This document shows, piece by piece, positions 9,279 through 16,711 of a stretch of 24,892 bases of DNA. The position numbers and the translations under genes are program-made. The stretch is taken from contig JBOIBL010000075.1 of NCBI GenBank assembly GCA_050739495.1, forward strand, positions 1 through 24,892. Reading direction: 5' to 3'. The notes beneath the pieces are model-generated. The model worked only from the letters and a program-made list of their open reading frames with translations, made no database searches and was not told where the DNA came from. Source of the DNA: DASSKW01 sp050739495. GTDB taxonomy: Bacteria; Pseudomonadota; Gammaproteobacteria; Natronospirales; REEB76. The number at the start of each line of letters is the position of its first letter. The stretch's first letter is position 1.

Positions 9279-10583
9279 TCAGGCTGCGTGCTGACGGGCG
9301 CCAGGACCCACCATGCAGCAACCGTGATCGATGTGATACTGGAATTCAGCGCGGAAATGTTTGATGAAACTCTGCACCGGCCATGCCGCGGCATCGCCGA
9401 ATGCACAGATGGTATGACCTTCGATCCGTTTCGACACGTCTACCAGCATGTCCAGATCTTCCTGTCGACCCTGTCCGTGTTCGATGCGCGAGATCACGCG
9501 GTGCATCCAGCCGGTGCCTTCGCGGCACGGCGTGCACTGTCCGCAGGATTCCGAATAGAAGAACCGCGAAGCACGTTCCAGCATCCGCACCATGCAAGTG
9601 GTCTCGTCCATCACCACTACAGCACCAGAACCGAGCATGGTGCCGGCGTTGCGCAGGGAATCGAAATCCATGGTGCATTCAAGCATCGCTTCGGCTGGTA
9701 ACACCGGGGCCGAAACGCCGCCGGGGATCACCGCCTTGAGTTTGCGGCCTTTCCAGACGCCGCCGGCCAGTTCCAGCAAATCCTTGAACGGCGTGCCCAG
9801 CGGGACTTCAAAATTGCCGGGCTTCTCCACATGACCGCTCACCGAAAATATCTTGGTGCCGCCGTTGTTCGGCTTGCCGAGGTCCGCGAACCACTTGCCG
9901 CCGTTGAAAATGATGCTGGGTGCAGAAGCGAAAGTCTCGGTGTTATTGACCGTAGTGGGCCGGCCGAAGGCGCCGAAGTTGGCCGGGAACGGCGGTTTGA
10001 AGCGTGGCCAGCCCTTTTTGCCTTCCAGCGAATCCAGCAGCGCCGTCTCTTCGCCACATATATAAGCGCCGGCACCGAGATGCGTATGGATGTCCACATC
10101 CACGCCCGCGCCGAGAATATTCTTGCCCAGGAAGCCGGCCTTGTAAGCTTCCTTGAGCGCCTGCTCGAAACGTTCGTAAGGCTCATCCATGAATTCGCCA
10201 CGAATGTAGTTGTAACCGGTATTGCTGCGCATGGCGTAACAGGCGATCGCCATGCCTTCCACCAGCGCATGCGGATTGAAACGCAGGATATCGCGATCCT
10301 TGCAGGTGCCGGGTTCCGATTCGTCCGAATTGCAGACCACGTAACTCGGGCCGGTCGGATTCTTCGGCATGAAACTCCATTTGGTGCCGGTGGGAAATCC
10401 TGCGCCACCGCGGCCCCGCAAACCGGAGGCCTTGATCTCTTCTACTACCTGCTCGGGCGTCCACTTCTCCTTGAGAATCTTCTGCCACGCCTTGTAGCCA
10501 TCGACCTTGAGATAGTTCTCCAGTGTCCAGGGCTTGGAAAATTCCAGGGTACGGAAACAGACCTGGTTCAGCGTGATGCTCAC
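9279..10583 (-). CDS. nuoF: NADH-quinone oxidoreductase subunit F (NADH-binding, GTG start)
   Basis: Site of NADH oxidation: binds NADH, FMN and cluster N3 at the tip of the complex I peripheral arm. It has 434 residues from a GTG at 10583-10581. The FMN/NADH glycine-rich loop GRGGAGFPTGTKW is at 57-69, GAGAYICGEETALL at 170-183, and the N3 4Fe-4S ligands are C347, C350, C353 (SCGQCTPCREG) and C393. The GTG is favoured because a GGAGG site lies 7 bases upstream, it overlaps the nuoE stop as GTGA, and the family's N-terminus fits there. No ATG upstream gives a better protein, and the open extension lies inside nuoE. C-terminal 'GCC' near 421-423 is not a cluster motif. Confidence 0.96.
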   Translation of the reverse strand: MSITLNQVCFRTLEFSKPWTLENYLKVDGYKAWQKILKEKWTPEQVVEEIKASGLRGRGGAGFPTGTKWSFMPKNPTGPSYVVCNSDESEPGTCKDRDILRFNPHALVEGMAIACYAMRSNTGYNYIRGEFMDEPYERFEQALKEAYKAGFLGKNILGAGVDVDIHTHLGAGAYICGEETALLDSLEGKKGWPRFKPPFPANFGAFGRPTTVNNTETFASAPSIIFNGGKWFADLGKPNNGGTKIFSVSGHVEKPGNFEVPLGTPFKDLLELAGGVWKGRKLKAVIPGGVSAPVLPAEAMLECTMDFDSLRNAGTMLGSGAVVVMDETTCMVRMLERASRFFYSESCGQCTPCREGTGWMHRVISRIEHGQGRQEDLDMLVDVSKRIEGHTICAFGDAAAWPVQSFIKHFRAEFQYHIDHGCCMVGPGARQHAA

Positions 10584-11080
10584 TTCAGGTCCTCCAGTAT
10601 CTTGTCCACCTTCTCCGGCGTCAGGTGCTCGTGGAACTTGTGATCGCACATCATCATCGGACCGCCGGCGCAGGCCGCCAGGCATTCCTCCTCGCACTTG
10701 AGGTAGTAGCGGCCGTCGGGCGTGCTCTCACCGGTCTTCACGCCGAGCTTCTTTTCGATGTGCGCGACGATCTCGTCTGCGCCGCGCAACATGCAGGAGA
10801 TATTGGTGCAGACCGAGATGCTGTGACGGCCGACCGGTTTGGTCTCGAACATCGAATAGAAGGTGGCAACCTCATAGACCTTGATCGGTTCAAGCTGCAA
10901 GTAAGCGGCGACTGCGTCCATGAGTTCAACGGTCAGATAACCGTCGTTCTCATGCTGAACTTCGCGCAGCGCGGTAAATATCGCAGAACGCTGCCGGCCT
11001 TCCGGGTATTTCCTGATCGCTTCGTCGATGAGCTGCAAGGTGTGTTTAGATAACTGTGTCTTGTCAGATGTCTTTTCCAT
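10580..11080 (-). CDS. nuoE: NADH-quinone oxidoreductase subunit E (2Fe-2S)
   Basis: Thioredoxin-like 2Fe-2S subunit of the complex I NADH-oxidising module; it holds off-path cluster N1a and contacts NuoF. It has 166 residues. The N1a ligands fit the pattern C91-x4-C96 and C133-x3-C137 (EECLAACAGGP). A further cysteine, C129, sits four residues before this pair and is unlikely to be a ligand. The ATG at 11080 shares one base with the nuoD stop (TGATG), with GAGGTGG upstream as ribosome site. The stop overlaps the nuoF GTG by 4 bases. Length and fold motifs are standard. Confidence 0.97.
   Translation of the reverse strand: MEKTSDKTQLSKHTLQLIDEAIRKYPEGRQRSAIFTALREVQHENDGYLTVELMDAVAAYLQLEPIKVYEVATFYSMFETKPVGRHSISVCTNISCMLRGADEIVAHIEKKLGVKTGESTPDGRYYLKCEEECLAACAGGPMMMCDHKFHEHLTPEKVDKILEDLK
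10591..10595 (-). promoter_or_regulatory. Shine-Dalgarno site deciding the nuoF GTG start
   Basis: GGAGG on the minus strand, 7 bases before the GTG at 10583 and inside the last codons of nuoE. This supports a non-ATG start for nuoF rather than an upstream ATG within nuoE. Confidence 0.8.
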
Positions 11081-12333
11081 CAGCGATCCACCTCACCGAA
11101 CACGATATCCTGGGTACCGATGACAGCCACCAGATCGGCCAACATGTGCCCGCGCACCATCTCGTCGAGCGCCGCGAGATGGGCGAAACCCGCAGCACGT
11201 ATCTTCACCCGAAACGGCTTGTTGGCGCCGTCCGAGATCATGTAGATACCAAACTCGCCCTTGGGATGTTCCACCGTGGCATACGCTTCGCCCGCCGGGA
11301 CACAATAACCTTCGGTCATGTATTTGAAATGATGGATCAGCGATTCCATATCGGATTTCATCTGTTCGCGACGTGGCGGCGTGACTTTGTGATCGTCGAG
11401 CCAGACCGGACCGGGGTTGGCACGCAACCAGTCCACACATTGCTTCACGATGCGATTCGATTGCCGCATCTCTTCGATGCGCACCAGGTAGCGGTCGTAG
11501 CAATCGCCGTTAATACCGACCGGGATGTCGAAATCCATGCGGTCATACACGTCGTAAGGCTGTTTCTTGCGCAGATCCCATTCGATGCCGGAACCGCGCA
11601 ACATCGGTCCGCTGAACCCGAGCTGCATGGCGCGTTCCGGACTCACCACGGCGATACCCACCGTGCGCTGCTTCCAGATGCGGTTGTCGGTAAGGAGCGT
11701 CTCGTATTCGTCCACGCATTTCGGGAAGCGGCGGGTGAAATCCTCGATGAAATCCAGCAACGAGCCGTCGCGCGCACCGTTCAGTCGCCGCATGTCACGC
11801 TTGCTGCGGAACTTCGATTCCTGATATTGCGGCATGCGTGCCGGCAGGTCGCGGTACACGCCACCCGGCCGGTAATAGGTCGCGTGCAAACGCGCGCCAG
11901 ACACCGCTTCGTACATATCCATGATGTCCTCACGCTCGCGGAAGCAGTAGAGGAACACCGTCATGGCACCGATATCGAGTCCGTGCGCACCCAGCCATAA
12001 CAGATGGTTGGTGATACGCGTCAGTTCGTCGTACATCACGCGGATGTACTGGGCACGCAACGGCGGTTCGATACCGAGCAGTTTCTCGATCGCCATCACA
12101 TAGGCGTGCTCGTTGCACATCATCGACACGTAATCGAGCCGGTCCATGTAGCCGATGCTCTGGTTGAACGGCTTGCTCTCAGCCAGCTTCTCGGTAGCCC
12201 GATGCAACAGGCCGATATGCGGATCGGCCTTGGTGATGACTTCGCCGTCCATTTCCAGCACCAGGCGCAACACACCATGCGCGGCAGGATGCTGCGGGCC
12301 GAAGTTCATCGTGAAATTCTGGATCTCAGGCAT
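11080..12333 (-). CDS. nuoD: NADH-quinone oxidoreductase subunit D (49 kDa)
   Basis: Quinone-site subunit of complex I, related to the large subunit of NiFe hydrogenase but without the metal ligands. It has 417 residues from the ATG at 12333, the usual NuoD length. The quinone pocket residues are visible: H15 and H19 in NFGPQHPAAHG, and Y68 in MDRLDYVS, the counterpart of the quinone head-group tyrosine. An AAGGAGG ribosome site 9 bases upstream fixes the start; a 13-residue upstream extension is inside nuoC. The gene overlaps the nuoC end by 8 bases and is a separate gene, not an Escherichia coli-style nuoCD fusion. Confidence 0.97.
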   Translation of the reverse strand: MPEIQNFTMNFGPQHPAAHGVLRLVLEMDGEVITKADPHIGLLHRATEKLAESKPFNQSIGYMDRLDYVSMMCNEHAYVMAIEKLLGIEPPLRAQYIRVMYDELTRITNHLLWLGAHGLDIGAMTVFLYCFREREDIMDMYEAVSGARLHATYYRPGGVYRDLPARMPQYQESKFRSKRDMRRLNGARDGSLLDFIEDFTRRFPKCVDEYETLLTDNRIWKQRTVGIAVVSPERAMQLGFSGPMLRGSGIEWDLRKKQPYDVYDRMDFDIPVGINGDCYDRYLVRIEEMRQSNRIVKQCVDWLRANPGPVWLDDHKVTPPRREQMKSDMESLIHHFKYMTEGYCVPAGEAYATVEHPKGEFGIYMISDGANKPFRVKIRAAGFAHLAALDEMVRGHMLADLVAVIGTQDIVFGEVDR

Positions 12334-13021
12334 GCTTCGATGCCTCCTTGAACGCTTCCTCGTAGCGGGCATCTTCGCGGATCACGCGCGGCACCAGCAC
12401 TCGCGGTTCGATGCTGACCGGTTGGTACACGACGCGTTTCTTCTCCGGGTCGTAGTGCACTTCGGCGTTTCCCGACAACGGAAAATCCTTGCGGAACGGA
12501 TGTCCGACAAAACCGTAATCGGTAAGGATGCGGCGCATGTCGGGGTGACCATTGAACAACACGCCATACAGATCGAAGGCTTCGCGCTCGAACCAGTTCG
12601 CGGAAGCCCATATCTCGACCAGCGAATCGAGCATCGGTGGTTCGCTGTCGCCACAGAAGACGCGCAAGCGCAAGCGCTGATTCAGGGAAAGAGACAAAAG
12701 ATGGTACGTGACGGCGAAGCGCCGTTGTGGGCGTTTATCTGCTTCCAGATCCAGACGCTCGGCACCGCGACTGAATCCGGTGCGGGTCGCATTGCGGGTC
12801 TGCCATTCGGCTTCGCCATAACCGAGGTAATCCACCCCGCAGACATCCATCAACTGTTCGAAACGAAATGCCGGTTCATCGCGCAACGCACGACATACTT
12901 CCAGCAACTGCCCAGCCGGCACCTCATAGCCCAGCTCATCACAACTGGATGCGACGCGTATCAAAGCGCTGCCGAAGTGCGCTTCAACCTGTCCGGCGAG
13001 TTTGTCGGTCGTTTCACTCAT
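12326..13021 (-). CDS. nuoC: NADH-quinone oxidoreductase subunit C (30 kDa)
   Basis: Structural subunit of the quinone-reducing module of complex I, with no cofactor of its own, packed on NuoD. It has 231 residues from the ATG at 13021. The family signature is the block WFEREAFDLYGV (143-154) followed by GHPDMRRILTDYGF (158-171) and GHPFRKDFPLSG (173-184). The start has an AAAGGG ribosome site just upstream and lies 13 bases after the nuoB stop. The frame continues open upstream for 60 codons, but that part lies in nuoB and is not NuoC-like. A perfect 10-base palindrome (GGGTTAACCC, 13023-13032) sits in the gap. Confidence 0.97.
   Translation of the reverse strand: MSETTDKLAGQVEAHFGSALIRVASSCDELGYEVPAGQLLEVCRALRDEPAFRFEQLMDVCGVDYLGYGEAEWQTRNATRTGFSRGAERLDLEADKRPQRRFAVTYHLLSLSLNQRLRLRVFCGDSEPPMLDSLVEIWASANWFEREAFDLYGVLFNGHPDMRRILTDYGFVGHPFRKDFPLSGNAEVHYDPEKKRVVYQPVSIEPRVLVPRVIREDARYEEAFKEASKHA
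12343..12349 (-). promoter_or_regulatory. Consensus Shine-Dalgarno site for nuoD
   Basis: AAGGAGG on the minus strand, located within the last codons of nuoC and 9 bases before the nuoD ATG at 12333. It is the strongest ribosome site noted in the operon and rules out the longer nuoD reading. Confidence 0.85.
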
Positions 13022-13034
13022 CGGGTTAACCCTT

Positions 13035-13511
13035 TCAACGCGCGATCGTATTGGTACGCCGGATCTTCTTCTGCAACTGGATGATTCCGTACAGAAGCTG
13101 TTCGGCACTGGGCGGACAACCCGGGACATAGACATCGACGGGCACGATACGGTCGCAGCCGCGCACCACGGAATAGGAGTAATGATAGTAACCGCCGCCA
13201 TTCGCGCAGGATCCCATCGAGATCACCCAGCGCGGCTCGGCCATCTGGTCATACACTTTGCGCAATGCCGGCGCCATCTTGTTTACCAGCGTGCCCGCGA
13301 CGATCATCACATCGGATTGGCGCGGACTGGGACGGAAGATCACCCCGAAGCGGTCCAGGTCATAGCGCGCGGCACCCGCGTGCATCATCTCGACGGCGCA
13401 GCAGGCCAGTCCGAATGTCATCGGCCACAGCGAGCCCGTGCGCGCCCAATTGACCACGGCATCGACACTGGTGGTCACGAAACCCTTCTCGGAGACGGCA
13501 CCTACTCCCAT
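13035..13511 (-). CDS. nuoB: NADH-quinone oxidoreductase subunit B (cluster N2)
   Basis: Holds terminal 4Fe-4S cluster N2, which donates electrons to quinone at the NuoB/NuoD interface. It has 158 residues. The unusual adjacent cysteine pair C37-C38 (GLACCAVEMM) together with C102 (GSCANGGG) and C132 (PGCPPSAEQL) make the full N2 ligand set. The ATG at 13511 overlaps the end of nuoA by 10 bases. The C-terminus is short and basic. All family features are present, and its position between nuoA and nuoC is standard. Confidence 0.98.
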   Translation of the reverse strand: MGVGAVSEKGFVTTSVDAVVNWARTGSLWPMTFGLACCAVEMMHAGAARYDLDRFGVIFRPSPRQSDVMIVAGTLVNKMAPALRKVYDQMAEPRWVISMGSCANGGGYYHYSYSVVRGCDRIVPVDVYVPGCPPSAEQLLYGIIQLQKKIRRTNTIAR

Positions 13512-13870
13512 TCAAGCGCTCCCTTCTTCCATTCGTAGATGAATCCCACCACCAGAATGCCCAGGAAGATCGCCATCGCGAAGAATCCAAACAGGCCGAT
13601 ACCGTGCAGCGAGATCGCCCAGGGAAACAGAAACGCAATCTCCAGATCGAAGATGATGAAGAGGATTGCGACCAGGTAATAGCGCACATCGAATTTCATG
13701 CGGGTATCTTCGAAAGGTTCGAAACCGCATTCATATGCCGACAGTTTTTCGCTGTCCGGACGACGGGTGCCCAGCAGCCAGCTGACCACGAAACCGGCGC
13801 CGACCAGTACGCAACCAAACAGGGAGCCGAGGATCAGGAACAGGAGGATGGGGACGTAATTAGCGAGCAT
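13502..13870 (-). CDS. nuoA: NADH-quinone oxidoreductase subunit A
   Basis: Small membrane subunit of complex I next to the quinone tunnel: 122 residues and three helices (about 7-33, 64-85 and 93-113). The conserved loop between helices 1 and 2 carries the cysteine found in most NuoA (YECGFEPF, 46-53). The acidic run FDLEIAFLFPW (74-84) marks helix 2. An AAGGAGAG ribosome site stands immediately before the ATG, with rather short spacing. It is the first gene of the nuo operon, 74 bases downstream of tRNA-Leu. I see no convincing promoter in that gap, so transcription may continue through the tRNA. Confidence 0.97.
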   Translation of the reverse strand: MLANYVPILLFLILGSLFGCVLVGAGFVVSWLLGTRRPDSEKLSAYECGFEPFEDTRMKFDVRYYLVAILFIIFDLEIAFLFPWAISLHGIGLFGFFAMAIFLGILVVGFIYEWKKGALEWE

Positions 13871-13944
13871 GCTCTCCTTCCCGTGAAAATGACGTTGTTT
13901 GCACCCTTGTCGCCGCGGCCGACAGGCTGAGGATGCAGGATTAC

Positions 13945-14029
13945 TGGTGCCGACGGGGAGACTCGAACTCCCACGGTTTTACCCACTACCACCTCAAGGT
14001 AGCGTGTCTACCAATTCCACCACGTCGGC
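13945..14029 (-). tRNA. leuU: tRNA-Leu (anticodon GAG)
   Basis: 85 bases including an encoded 3' CCA (13947-13945). The acceptor stem GCCGACG (14029-14023) pairs perfectly with CGTCGGC (13955-13949), and the discriminator base is A. The D-arm, a long class II variable arm and the T-arm with GTTCGAG are all visible. The anticodon GAG (13995-13993, minus strand) is in the loop CTTGAGG and reads CUC and CUU leucine codons. The body resembles the Escherichia coli leuU tRNA, which also follows secG. Class II shape and sequence leave little doubt. Confidence 0.97.
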
Positions 14030-14045
14030 AGTGCTTCGACTGCCG
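14026..14045 (-). repeat. Inverted repeat spanning the tRNA-Leu leader and 5' end
   Basis: CGGCAGT (14045-14039) and ACTGCCG (14032-14026), minus strand, can pair as a 7-base stem with a 6-base loop. The downstream arm includes the first four bases of the mature tRNA, so the leader could pair with the tRNA acceptor strand before RNase P cleavage. It could be chance. Confidence 0.5.
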
Positions 14046-14131
14046 GATCCGCATGGCCCGGCGGCAAAGACAATCAATTTTAACGTATGCGACCGATAAA
14101 AAGCGACGTATGCAGCTACGCCGCCAGCGCG

Positions 14132-14509
14132 CTAGTGACCTGGATTACTCTTGGGCGGCGGCGCTTTCGGTTTATCGGCCGGTGCTGGTGCCGGAGTACC
14201 CGCAGCCGGTTTTGCAGGGACAGCGGTTTGCTGTTGTGCTGCAGCCTGTTCCACGATGCTCTTCGGCGCCTCGGTACCGTGATGTGACAGGTAAGCCATC
14301 GCCAGCGCGAGAATGAAAAACAGGGTCGCAAGCACACCAGTGCTGCGGCTCAGGAAATTGGCCGAACCGGCGGCACCGAATACCGTGCCGGATGCCCCGC
14401 TGCCGAAGGCCGCACCGGCATCAGCGCCTTTGCCCTGTTGCAGCAGGATGAGCACGATCAACGCCACGGCGACGAAGACCAGGATGATTTCAAGAATGGT
14501 GTACAACAT
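14132..14509 (-). CDS. secG: Preprotein translocase subunit SecG
   Basis: Auxiliary subunit of the SecYEG export channel in the inner membrane, stimulating SecA-driven protein translocation. It has 125 residues: TM1 at about 2-23, a cytosolic loop with the family motif QQGKGADAGAAFG (24-36), and TM2 at about 57-74. A low-complexity Ala/Pro/Lys/Gln tail (about 86-125) follows, which is variable in the family. The ATG at 14509 has a poor ribosome site. It lies 34 bases after tpiA and about 100 bases before tRNA-Leu, a conserved neighbourhood. No intrinsic terminator is visible between secG and the tRNA. Confidence 0.95.
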   Translation of the reverse strand: MLYTILEIILVFVAVALIVLILLQQGKGADAGAAFGSGASGTVFGAAGSANFLSRSTGVLATLFFILALAMAYLSHHGTEAPKSIVEQAAAQQQTAVPAKPAAGTPAPAPADKPKAPPPKSNPGH

Positions 14510-14543
14510 AAAGGCTCGAAACTCTCAATTTTGGAAACCTGAA

Positions 14544-15296
14544 TCAGGCAGCTGCTTTGCAGATGGCCAGAAAATCGGCTGCATCCAGGGACGCGCCACC
14601 CACCAGACCACCGTCGATATCTGGCATCCGGAACAGCTCCTTCGCATTGGATGCCTTGACGCTGCCACCGTATAGAAGCTGCAGCAAGTCGCCTATTTTA
14701 ACATCTTCGGCCCGCACCGTGCTGCGGATAAATGCATGCACATCCTGGGCCTGATCCGGGCTGGCCGTACGGCCGGTGCCGATGGCCCATACCGGTTCAT
14801 AGGCCACCACCGCACGTCCGAAAGCCGCGGGGCCCGCTGCCTCCAGTACTGCCTTGAGCTGGGTCCCGACTACCGCATGCGTCTCGCCGGCTTCACGCTG
14901 CGCCAGGGTCTCGCCCACGCACAGGATCGGTATCAGTCCGGCGCGCTGCACCGCCATGAACTTGCGTACCACGACCGGATCGGTCTCGCCATACAGACTG
15001 CGTCGTTCGGAATGTCCCACAATCACATATCGGCAATCGAAATCGCACAACATCGGGCCGGATACTTCGCCGGTATAGGCACCGTTATCTTCCGCGCACA
15101 GATTCTGGGCACCCAACATCAGCGGGCTGCCTTTGAGCAATCGCGAGACATCGGCGAGATGCACGAACGGTGGACATAAAAGGACACCGGTCTCAGGCGT
15201 CACATCCAGTCCATTCAGTATCCCTTCTACCAGGCTTGCCGCGGTTTCGCGCGAGCCATTCATCTTCCAGTTACCGGCCACCAGGAACGGACGCAT
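14544..15296 (-). CDS. tpiA: Triosephosphate isomerase
   Basis: Cytosolic glycolytic/gluconeogenic enzyme interconverting dihydroxyacetone phosphate and glyceraldehyde 3-phosphate. It has 250 residues, a full-length TIM barrel. The catalytic residues are K11 (GNWKMNG), H95 (VIVGHSERR) and E167 (AYEPVWAIGTG, including the active-site lid at about 168-178). The phosphate-binding YGGSV is at 209-213. The ATG at 15296 has an AGGGG ribosome site 8 bases upstream. It lies between glmM (58 bases upstream) and secG, as in Pseudomonas and relatives. Confidence 0.98.
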   Translation of the reverse strand: MRPFLVAGNWKMNGSRETAASLVEGILNGLDVTPETGVLLCPPFVHLADVSRLLKGSPLMLGAQNLCAEDNGAYTGEVSGPMLCDFDCRYVIVGHSERRSLYGETDPVVVRKFMAVQRAGLIPILCVGETLAQREAGETHAVVGTQLKAVLEAAGPAAFGRAVVAYEPVWAIGTGRTASPDQAQDVHAFIRSTVRAEDVKIGDLLQLLYGGSVKASNAKELFRMPDIDGGLVGGASLDAADFLAICKAAA

Positions 15297-15354
15297 GGTT
15301 CAATCCCCTGTCTGAAGGCGCGCAAGGATACTGGCGCACCCCTCGCAAAGCAAA

Positions 15355-16692
15355 TCACGCCCCCGCAGCGACGCGCACCGCATCGGCAATCCTGTCAGCC
15401 AGGTGTTGTGTCTCCGCCGCCTGCTCGCCTTCGACCATGACTCGCACCACCGGTTCGGTGCCGGAAGCACGCAACAGCACACGGCCGCGGGAACCAAGTT
15501 GCTGCTCGACGCTCTGCACGGCGGTGCGGATAATTTCGGCATCCAGATCCACGCGCGTCGGCGTTTTTACATTCACCAGCGTCTGCGGATACTTGCGCAT
15601 ACCGGTTTTCATGTCGGCGAGATCACGGCCCGCCGCCGCCAATGCCTCCAGCACCTGCAAGGCCGATATGATCCCGTCACCGGTGGTGGTGCGATCGAGA
15701 CAAACGATATGACCGGAATTCTCGCCTCCCAGTATCCCGTTTTCCTGCTCCAGCATCGCCATCACGAAACGGTCGCCGACCCTGGCACGACGGAAAGCAA
15801 TCTTCTGTTCGGTCAAGGTCTGTTCAAGACCCAGGTTACTCATCAAGGTGCCCACTACCGGCCCCTTGAGCGTGCCCAGTGCGTGACGGCGCATGGCAAT
15901 GAGATAAAGCAGTTCATCGCCATCGACCAGTTCGCCGCGGTGATCCACCATCAGCAGACGATCGCCGTCGCCGTCAAACGCGATACCGAGCTGTGCGCCG
16001 GTCTCGAGTACTTTCCGGCACAGGTTTTCCGGATGCGTGGACCCGCAATCCCGGTTGATGTTCATGCCATCGGGCTCGACACCGAGACCGACCACGCTTG
16101 CACCAAAATCGCTGAACACGCCCGGCGCGATACGATAAGTGGCACCGTTAGCGCAATCCAGTACGATCTTCATACCGGACAGATTCAACCCCAATGGAAC
16201 CGAGGCCTTGCAGAACTCCATGTAACGTCCCGCGGCATCTTCGACGCGACGTGCCGCACCCAACTTTGCAGAATCCACCGTGGAGAATGGACGTTCCAGC
16301 TCCTGCTCGATCGCGAGCTCAACATCATCGGAAAGTTTGCGGCCTTCAGCAGAGAAGAACTTGATGCCGTTGTCGTAATAGGGATTGTGCGAAGCGCTGA
16401 TCACGACACCGGCCTGGGCACGAAAACTGCGTGTCAGGTACGCAATGGCAGGCGTCGGCATCGGGCCCAGCAGGCGCAGGTTGACACCTGCTGCGGAAAA
16501 CCCCGCTTCCAGGGCAGCCTCGAACATGTAGCCCGAGATCCGGGTGTCCTTGCCGATCAGAACTGTACCGCCGCTTTCCGGCGCCAGTACCCGGCCCGCC
16601 GCGCGCCCCAACCGCAGCATGAACTCGGCGTTCATCTGCGTATCGCCGACACGACCGCGAATACCATCGGTGCCAAAGAATTTACGGCTCAT
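15355..16692 (-). CDS. glmM: Phosphoglucosamine mutase
   Basis: Converts glucosamine 6-phosphate to glucosamine 1-phosphate, feeding UDP-GlcNAc for peptidoglycan and lipopolysaccharide. It has 445 residues, the family length. The N-terminal KFFGTDGIRG motif is at 4-13. The phosphorylated serine is S101 in ISASHNPYYDNG. The Mg-binding loop DGDGDR is at 240-245, the sugar-specificity loop GGENSGH at 322-328, and the phosphate-binding RASGTEPVVR at 408-417. All four domains are therefore present. The ATG at 16692 is 19 bases after the folP stop, with an AGG ribosome site; folP-glmM is a conserved pair. Confidence 0.98.
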   Translation of the reverse strand: MSRKFFGTDGIRGRVGDTQMNAEFMLRLGRAAGRVLAPESGGTVLIGKDTRISGYMFEAALEAGFSAAGVNLRLLGPMPTPAIAYLTRSFRAQAGVVISASHNPYYDNGIKFFSAEGRKLSDDVELAIEQELERPFSTVDSAKLGAARRVEDAAGRYMEFCKASVPLGLNLSGMKIVLDCANGATYRIAPGVFSDFGASVVGLGVEPDGMNINRDCGSTHPENLCRKVLETGAQLGIAFDGDGDRLLMVDHRGELVDGDELLYLIAMRRHALGTLKGPVVGTLMSNLGLEQTLTEQKIAFRRARVGDRFVMAMLEQENGILGGENSGHIVCLDRTTTGDGIISALQVLEALAAAGRDLADMKTGMRKYPQTLVNVKTPTRVDLDAEIIRTAVQSVEQQLGSRGRVLLRASGTEPVVRVMVEGEQAAETQHLADRIADAVRVAAGA

Positions 16693-16711
16693 GCGTACCT
16701 GCCCGGGATGA

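Noticed and set aside
9254..9406. 51-codon N-terminal extension of nuoG
   Set aside because: It lies across the nuoF 3' end in another frame. The 2Fe-2S domain starts right at the ATG at 9253, and the extension does not resemble NuoG.
13023..13032. Perfect palindrome GGGTTAACCC between nuoB and nuoC as an operator
   Set aside because: It is a single short palindrome with no partner site, located at the nuoC ribosome site inside an operon. Chance is the simplest explanation.
13022..13201. 60-codon N-terminal extension of nuoC
   Set aside because: It lies mostly inside nuoB. The ATG at 13021 has a ribosome site and gives the normal NuoC length.
1..13870. Possibility that the NuoL/M/N-like genes belong to an Mrp antiporter or a membrane-bound hydrogenase
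   Set aside because: NuoE, F and G with NADH, FMN and Fe-S motifs are present in order. NuoB has the N2 cysteine set and NuoD lacks hydrogenase metal ligands.
13906..13926. Inverted repeat between tRNA-Leu and nuoA considered as a terminator
   Set aside because: The 7-base stem includes a G-T pair, and no T-run follows in the nuo direction. At most it is a processing or chance structure.
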